NCBI GenBank assembly: GCA_900770165.1
Contig: CAAGJJ010000161.1
Span: 1-8,594, forward strand
Origin: Clostridia bacterium
GTDB lineage: Bacteria; Bacillota; Clostridia; Oscillospirales; Acutalibacteraceae
Direction of reading: 5' to 3'
Length of the DNA stretch: 8,594 nt
In this document: positions 6,051-8,594 of the stretch, piece after piece
Numbering within the stretch: the first letter of the stretch is position 1
Layout: each line of letters begins with the position of its first letter
The notes under the pieces: generated by a model
What the model saw: only the letters and a program-made list of their open reading frames with translations
What the model was told of the DNA's origin: nothing
The model's database searches: none
Position numbers and translations under genes: made by a program

Positions 6051-6087
6051 AATAACAGCCCTGTACTTAAAGTACAAGACTGTTATT
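6051..6087 (-). terminator. Leader hairpin, copy 1: terminator or attenuator
   Basis: As RNA, AAUAACAG pairs with CUGUUAUU; the interior UCU/GGG forms U-G, C-G and U-G pairs, and UGUAC pairs with GUACA. This gives a 16-bp stem with a 5-nt loop, followed by CUUUUCUU. It could end the regulator/kinase transcript, or act as an attenuator inside the A-I leader if the promoter is upstream of it. The U tract is moderate. The following palindrome AAGUACUU could pair with the inner arm and offer an alternative fold. Confidence 0.6.
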
Positions 6088-6098
6088 CTGCGGTTTGT

Positions 6099-6125
6099 CG
6101 TAAGATGCATGTTTAACGACGTAAG
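6099..6125 (-). promoter_or_regulatory. Candidate LytTR regulator site, copy 1 (21-bp spaced direct repeat)
   Basis: CTTACG (plus strand CGTAAG) occurs at 6120-6125 and again at 6099-6104, exactly 21 bp apart, one helical face repeated. LytTR regulators such as AgrA and PlnC/D use pairs of 9-bp repeats with this period. The sequence is not a close match to their published consensus motifs, so assignment to the regulator at 7283-7996 rests on spacing, conservation and context. Confidence 0.5.
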
Positions 6126-6173
6126 TTACATATTTTATTAGTATAGTTGCGAAAATGTGTTTAAATATGCATT

Positions 6174-7271
6174 CTACCATCGTATTTCACAGTGAAATTC
6201 ATTCTCTGTTTCGTAATAATCACATGTTCCATAATTCCTTTTAGCAAGTGATTTTACAATGTTAGTTCCGAGACCATGGGAGTTCTTATCCTCCTTGGTT
6301 GTGGCAAGACCAGAGTTCCTGTCAAGAACTGTTTCATTAATGTAATTGCTTACATGGAATACCATTTCTTCATCGTCCCAGTATGCCTGAATATGAAGCT
6401 GGCGCAGAGACTCTTCCTCGTGAAGTTCTGCTTCTATTGCGTTATCTATCACATTTCCAATAATAGAACACAGGTCATTGCCGGTCATAGGTTTGATGTC
6501 TTTAGTAATATCAATTGCTGTTATTATATTTTCGCTTTTGGCATATGCAATTTTGCTGTTAATTAATGTATTGATGACCGGATTATTGGTGTTAATATAA
6601 TCAATTGTTTTTTCAAGACCGATACCGTACTGTTTTAAAAAATCTGATGCTTCATTAAATTGTCCGTTATTAATAAGCCCGCTTAACACCTGAAGCTGAT
6701 TGTTCATGTCATGTTTTATTGAGCGTATCTGACGGTCAAGCATGCTTACATTTTTGATGTAATCTTCTCCCGATGTTAATTGCTCCTGAAGTTTATCCGC
6801 ATATTTTTTATTGCTGTTTGCCATATATAGTGACAAAGCCAGTTCGTATATAAGAAATATCAGTATGCACAATAAAAGAAGAATCAGCAGGCTGCCTGAT
6901 GTAAGCTGCATTTTCATAGTCACTGTAAATACGGCACATACGGTAATCAAAGTCAATGCAAGAATTATGATATCACGAATATTAAACATGCCGTTTCTTA
7001 TTGACGCGAATGATTTAAGGACAATAATTAACAGAACATATATTATAAGTGAGAATATGACATATGGCATTACCGGATATGAATATATCGAAAGCATTTT
7101 CTGTGCCTGATATGTAAGCAGCGGTACTGCAATCGTTACAATAAGCTGGATTATATATGGATATACTCTCTTCTTTTTGCCGATTATATTAAGCGAATTA
7201 TTGTAAAATATTATTGCAACAGCCAGTAAAAGAATGTATTGCGAATAATTAAATGAAATGTATGGAAACAT
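6174..7271 (-). CDS. AgrC-like membrane sensor histidine kinase (GHKL family)
   Basis: A 365-residue sensor kinase. Residues of about 8-150 are very hydrophobic and make five to six membrane segments with short loops, as in AgrC-type peptide sensors; there is no large extracellular domain. A linker helix (about 150-180) leads to the phosphoacceptor box IRSIKHDMNNQL with H187. The GHKL ATPase part has an N box around 270-281 (IIGNVIDNAIEA, N273 and N277) and a glycine box HGLGTNIV (332-339). It should autophosphorylate on H187 and pass the phosphate to D59 of the regulator. The ATG at 7271 is 11 bases after the regulator stop. It has no clear ribosome binding site, which suggests translational coupling. 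No agrB or agrD gene is in view, so the ligand is unknown. The gene ends about 25 bases before the first array leader. Confidence 0.9.
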   Translation of the reverse strand: MFPYISFNYSQYILLLAVAIIFYNNSLNIIGKKKRVYPYIIQLIVTIAVPLLTYQAQKMLSIYSYPVMPYVIFSLIIYVLLIIVLKSFASIRNGMFNIRDIIILALTLITVCAVFTVTMKMQLTSGSLLILLLLCILIFLIYELALSLYMANSNKKYADKLQEQLTSGEDYIKNVSMLDRQIRSIKHDMNNQLQVLSGLINNGQFNEASDFLKQYGIGLEKTIDYINTNNPVINTLINSKIAYAKSENIITAIDITKDIKPMTGNDLCSIIGNVIDNAIEAELHEEESLRQLHIQAYWDDEEMVFHVSNYINETVLDRNSGLATTKEDKNSHGLGTNIVKSLAKRNYGTCDYYETENEFHCEIRW

Positions 7272-7282
7272 AGTATGTTATC

Positions 7283-7996
7283 TTACATTGTACGGCGGTA
7301 TTGTACAAAGCCTTTCTTAAATGTATCTTTATAGGAGCGTCCGACTTTTATCCTGAAGCCGTCTTTCATAATAACTTCTGAACTGACAGCATCGAATCTT
7401 CTTACATGCATGTAGTTAATCAGGCAGCTTTTATGTACTCTTATGAAATTATATCCGGTAAGCTCACTTTCAAGGTCTGAAAGCTTTTTCCTAAGCTGAT
7501 AATTTCCAGAGGTTGTATATATATTGAGCATATGATCCTGACTGACCGCGTACTTGATACTTACAGAGTCAATGCTTGTAATTGAACCGTTCTTTTCAAG
7601 ATGAACCGAAGTGGTGAGCAGGTCTGTATGTGTAAGTTTGTTTACAAGCTTTTTCACACCGGTTTCATAATATTTCTTTCTGATAAAGTAGAATGGTGTA
7701 TATTCAAATGTATCAAATACAAGTTCCTCATGTGAAGTTACGAAAACTATTCTTGTATCTGATGAAATGGAACATATAGATTGTGCTGTGTCAAATCCGT
7801 TAAGCGGAGTCATGTCTATATCAAGCAAGGCGAGATTATAATGCTTTTCTTTTACAGCCTCAATTAATACATTCCCTGATGAATAGTAATCAATTGTGGC
7901 TTCAAGATTATGTGCATGAAGTTCATTATTAAATGCCTCCATTATCTTGCAGGCAATTTTTTCGTCATCGTCACATAATGCTACTTTGTACTCCAT
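7283..7996 (-). CDS. LytTR-family response regulator (AgrA/BlpR-like)
   Basis: A 237-residue two-component response regulator. Residues 1-120 form a receiver domain: acidic pocket at D9-D11, probable phosphoacceptor D59 in the LALLDID stretch, conserved T87 in VFVTSHE, and a lysine in FIRKK (about 107-108). Residues of about 128-235 form a LytTR DNA-binding domain, recognisable from the stretch around FIRVHKSCLINYMHV and the later basic segment RIKVGRSYK. LytTR regulators typically bind pairs of 9-bp direct repeats about 21-22 bp apart and activate genes for peptides, bacteriocins or virulence factors. The ATG at 7996 has an AGGGGG ribosome binding site five bases upstream. The kinase gene follows after 11 bases, so the two are almost certainly co-transcribed. 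The CGTAAG repeats ahead of each A-I gene are its most plausible targets in this window. No truncation is seen. Confidence 0.9.
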   Translation of the reverse strand: MEYKVALCDDDEKIACKIMEAFNNELHAHNLEATIDYYSSGNVLIEAVKEKHYNLALLDIDMTPLNGFDTAQSICSISSDTRIVFVTSHEELVFDTFEYTPFYFIRKKYYETGVKKLVNKLTHTDLLTTSVHLEKNGSITSIDSVSIKYAVSQDHMLNIYTTSGNYQLRKKLSDLESELTGYNFIRVHKSCLINYMHVRRFDAVSSEVIMKDGFRIKVGRSYKDTFKKGFVQYRRTM

Positions 7997-8012
7997 ATAT
8001 ACCCCCTGATGT

Positions 8013-8030
8013 ATGTACTAAATGTACTAA
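8013..8030 (-). repeat. Exact tandem 9-bp repeat in the regulator 5' leader
   Basis: On the minus strand TTAGTACAT occurs twice with no gap, between the candidate -10 (8032-8037) and the AGGGGG ribosome binding site of the response regulator. It may be an operator or part of the untranslated leader. The AGTAC core also occurs in the palindromes of the array leaders, which may be coincidence. Confidence 0.5.
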
Positions 8031-8031
8031 T

Positions 8032-8060
8032 AGAATACATTTTTAAAATGTGTTTTTCAA
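8032..8060 (-). promoter_or_regulatory. Candidate sigma-A promoter for the regulator/kinase operon
   Basis: Read on the minus strand, TTGAAA (8060-8055) and TATTCT (8037-8032) are separated by exactly 17 bases, and lie about 35 bases before the response-regulator ATG. The spacer holds the near-perfect palindrome ACATTTT-A-AAAATGT, which could be an operator. No CGTAAG repeat of the array-leader kind is seen here, so autoregulation through that site is not supported. Confidence 0.5.
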
Positions 8061-8095
8061 GTAAATATACATTTATAAGTTAATATATTTTTTCC

Positions 8096-8124
8096 TAGAT
8101 AATTCGTCATATTCGTGTTACAAT
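8096..8124 (+). promoter_or_regulatory. Candidate sigma-A promoter for the PAS gene
   Basis: TAGATA at 8096-8101 (4 of 6 matches to TTGACA) and TACAAT at 8119-8124 (5 of 6 to TATAAT) are separated by 17 bases, and lie about 30 bases before the ATG at 8157. The match is reasonable, but AT-rich DNA produces such pairs by chance. Confidence 0.4.
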
Positions 8125-8156
8125 GATATTAATTTATCAGGATGGAGACGTGAACT

Positions 8157-8594
8157 ATGATTATATCAGAGAATCATTTTGGAAAAGAGAATTGTGTTGC
8201 ATATTGTGATGTTTTAATTAGAAGAAATTATGAAGTTATTAATGCGGATGAACATTTCTATCATTTTGTAGAAAAACTTGTGGGTATTAATTTTCTTGAT
8301 ATTGTTCACCAGGATAATCTTAAGGATTTTAAGATGGCTTTTGAGACGCTTAAGCCAGGTGAGAATTGTAGAATGCTGATTATGTTAAGAAATGGAATTG
8401 GTGAATATTACTGGACGGATATGGTGATTTCTAATAATGGGAAGATTCTGTCAGGTGAGAATGTAATTGAAGTCAGATGTTATTTTCTTTCAGCGGTTGA
8501 GAGCAGGTATCTTTTGGCTTTGGACAATGTCAATAAGTACAGGACAATACTTTCTACATACAGAAATTATTTGTTTGATTACAATTCTTACACG
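8157..8594 (+). CDS. PAS-domain signalling protein, 3' end beyond the window
   Basis: This frame is open for 146 codons from an ATG at 8157 to the window edge. A GGAG ribosome binding site lies at 8144-8147, nine bases upstream. The protein begins MIISENHFGK. Residues of about 15-105 look like a PAS fold: an N-terminal strand around YEVINADEHFY, a helix and turn around GINFLDIVHQDN, and later strands around MLIMLRNGIGEYYWTDMVI. This is a judgement from pattern, not from a profile search. In low-GC Firmicutes such N-terminal PAS domains often precede GGDEF, EAL or kinase output domains, but none is in view, so the output is unknown. It diverges from the response-regulator gene and shares its intergenic region. 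Codon use is typical of the kinase and regulator, unlike the more AT-rich array. Confidence 0.72.
   Translation, partial: MIISENHFGKENCVAYCDVLIRRNYEVINADEHFYHFVEKLVGINFLDIVHQDNLKDFKMAFETLKPGENCRMLIMLRNGIGEYYWTDMVISNNGKILSGENVIEVRCYFLSAVESRYLLALDNVNKYRTILSTYRNYLFDYNSYT

Larger units (their letters stand above)
3396..6148 (-). repeat. Tandem array unit 1 (leader, A-I, B-I, A-II, B-I relic, B-II)
   Basis: First complete copy of a head-to-tail repeat. Measured between the identical ends of the leader block (6148, 3395 and 640), the period is 2,753 bp and then 2,755 bp. The gene order is the same in each copy and the copies are clearly homologous along their length, with scattered substitutions and small indels rather than identity. 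The promoter-distal edge abuts the leader of unit 2 directly. The unit looks like an ancestral A-B duplication (types I and II) followed by amplification of the four-gene block. Confidence 0.93.
6002..6148 (-). promoter_or_regulatory. Array leader, copy 1: promoter/regulatory block before A-I
   Basis: Intergenic block between the kinase and the first A-I gene. In transcription order it holds TATACT (6145-6140, a -10-like hexamer with no good -35), paired CGTAAG/CTTACG repeats, a stem GTCGT...ACGAC flanking an ATGCAT palindrome, the 37-nt hairpin at 6051-6087, a 12-bp palindrome ATAAGTACTTAT (6027-6038) and an AGGAGG ribosome binding site. The stretch from the TATACT side to the repeats (about 6092-6148) is identical in all three copies. 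This copy follows the kinase, while the others follow a B-II gene, so the shared block marks a regulatory element rather than a B gene tail. A second possible promoter lies inside the hairpin: TTGTAC, 17 bases, TATTCT. I cannot decide between the two. Confidence 0.7.

Noticed and set aside
1..6148. CRISPR array or insertion sequence as the cause of the repeats
   Set aside because: The period is 2.75 kb with genes inside, no short spaced repeats, no transposase and no terminal inverted repeats or target duplications were seen.
7997..8156. A CGTAAG-type regulator site upstream of the regulator gene
   Set aside because: No CGTAAG or CTTACG pair occurs in this intergenic region.

Overview
The window is AT-rich with low-GC Firmicutes features: AGGAGG-type ribosome binding sites, TTG start codons, an AgrC/AgrA-like two-component pair and secreted proteins with Gram-positive signal peptides. 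A gut-type clostridium, perhaps Lachnospiraceae, is my best guess; the sequence alone does not prove it. Almost everything is on the minus strand, so transcription runs from about 8,050 down to 1.

Right end (6,174-8,594). A plus-strand gene with an N-terminal PAS-like domain starts at 8,157 and runs off the window. Divergent from it, across about 160 bp of promoter DNA, is a minus-strand pair: a LytTR response regulator (7,283-7,996) and a multi-pass membrane GHKL histidine kinase (6,174-7,271). This is the architecture of peptide-pheromone and bacteriocin regulators (Agr, Bln/Blp, Pln type). No agrB or agrD is visible.

Left three quarters (1-6,150). Downstream of the kinase is a head-to-tail array of a roughly 2,754-bp unit: two complete copies and the start of a third. 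Each unit contains a conserved ~147-bp leader, then A-I (small secreted protein, 141-142 aa), B-I (lipoprotein, 255-256 aa), A-II (secreted, about 142-144 aa), a decayed relic of a B-I 5' end holding a perfect hairpin, and B-II (lipoprotein, 253-255 aa). The window therefore shows five A genes (one broken by a frameshift) and four complete plus one partial B gene. All B genes start with TTG. In the A-I/B-I pairs the A stop codon is fused to the B ribosome binding site.

The leader is found before every A-I gene, including the first, where the upstream DNA is the kinase rather than a B gene. It holds a TATACT -10-like hexamer, two CGTAAG direct repeats 21 bp apart (the period typical of LytTR-regulator sites), a 37-nt terminator-like hairpin and a 12-bp palindrome. 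The simplest model is that the kinase/regulator pair senses an extracellular signal and switches on the array through these leaders, with the hairpin as terminator or attenuator.

I do not recognise the function of A or B with confidence. The A proteins keep a rigid scaffold with two invariant cysteines and a nearly invariant C-terminus, while two short windows vary strongly between copies. Each A is paired with a surface-anchored lipoprotein. This fits a diversified secreted effector (for example a bacteriocin-like protein) with a lipoprotein immunity or receptor partner; that role is inference.
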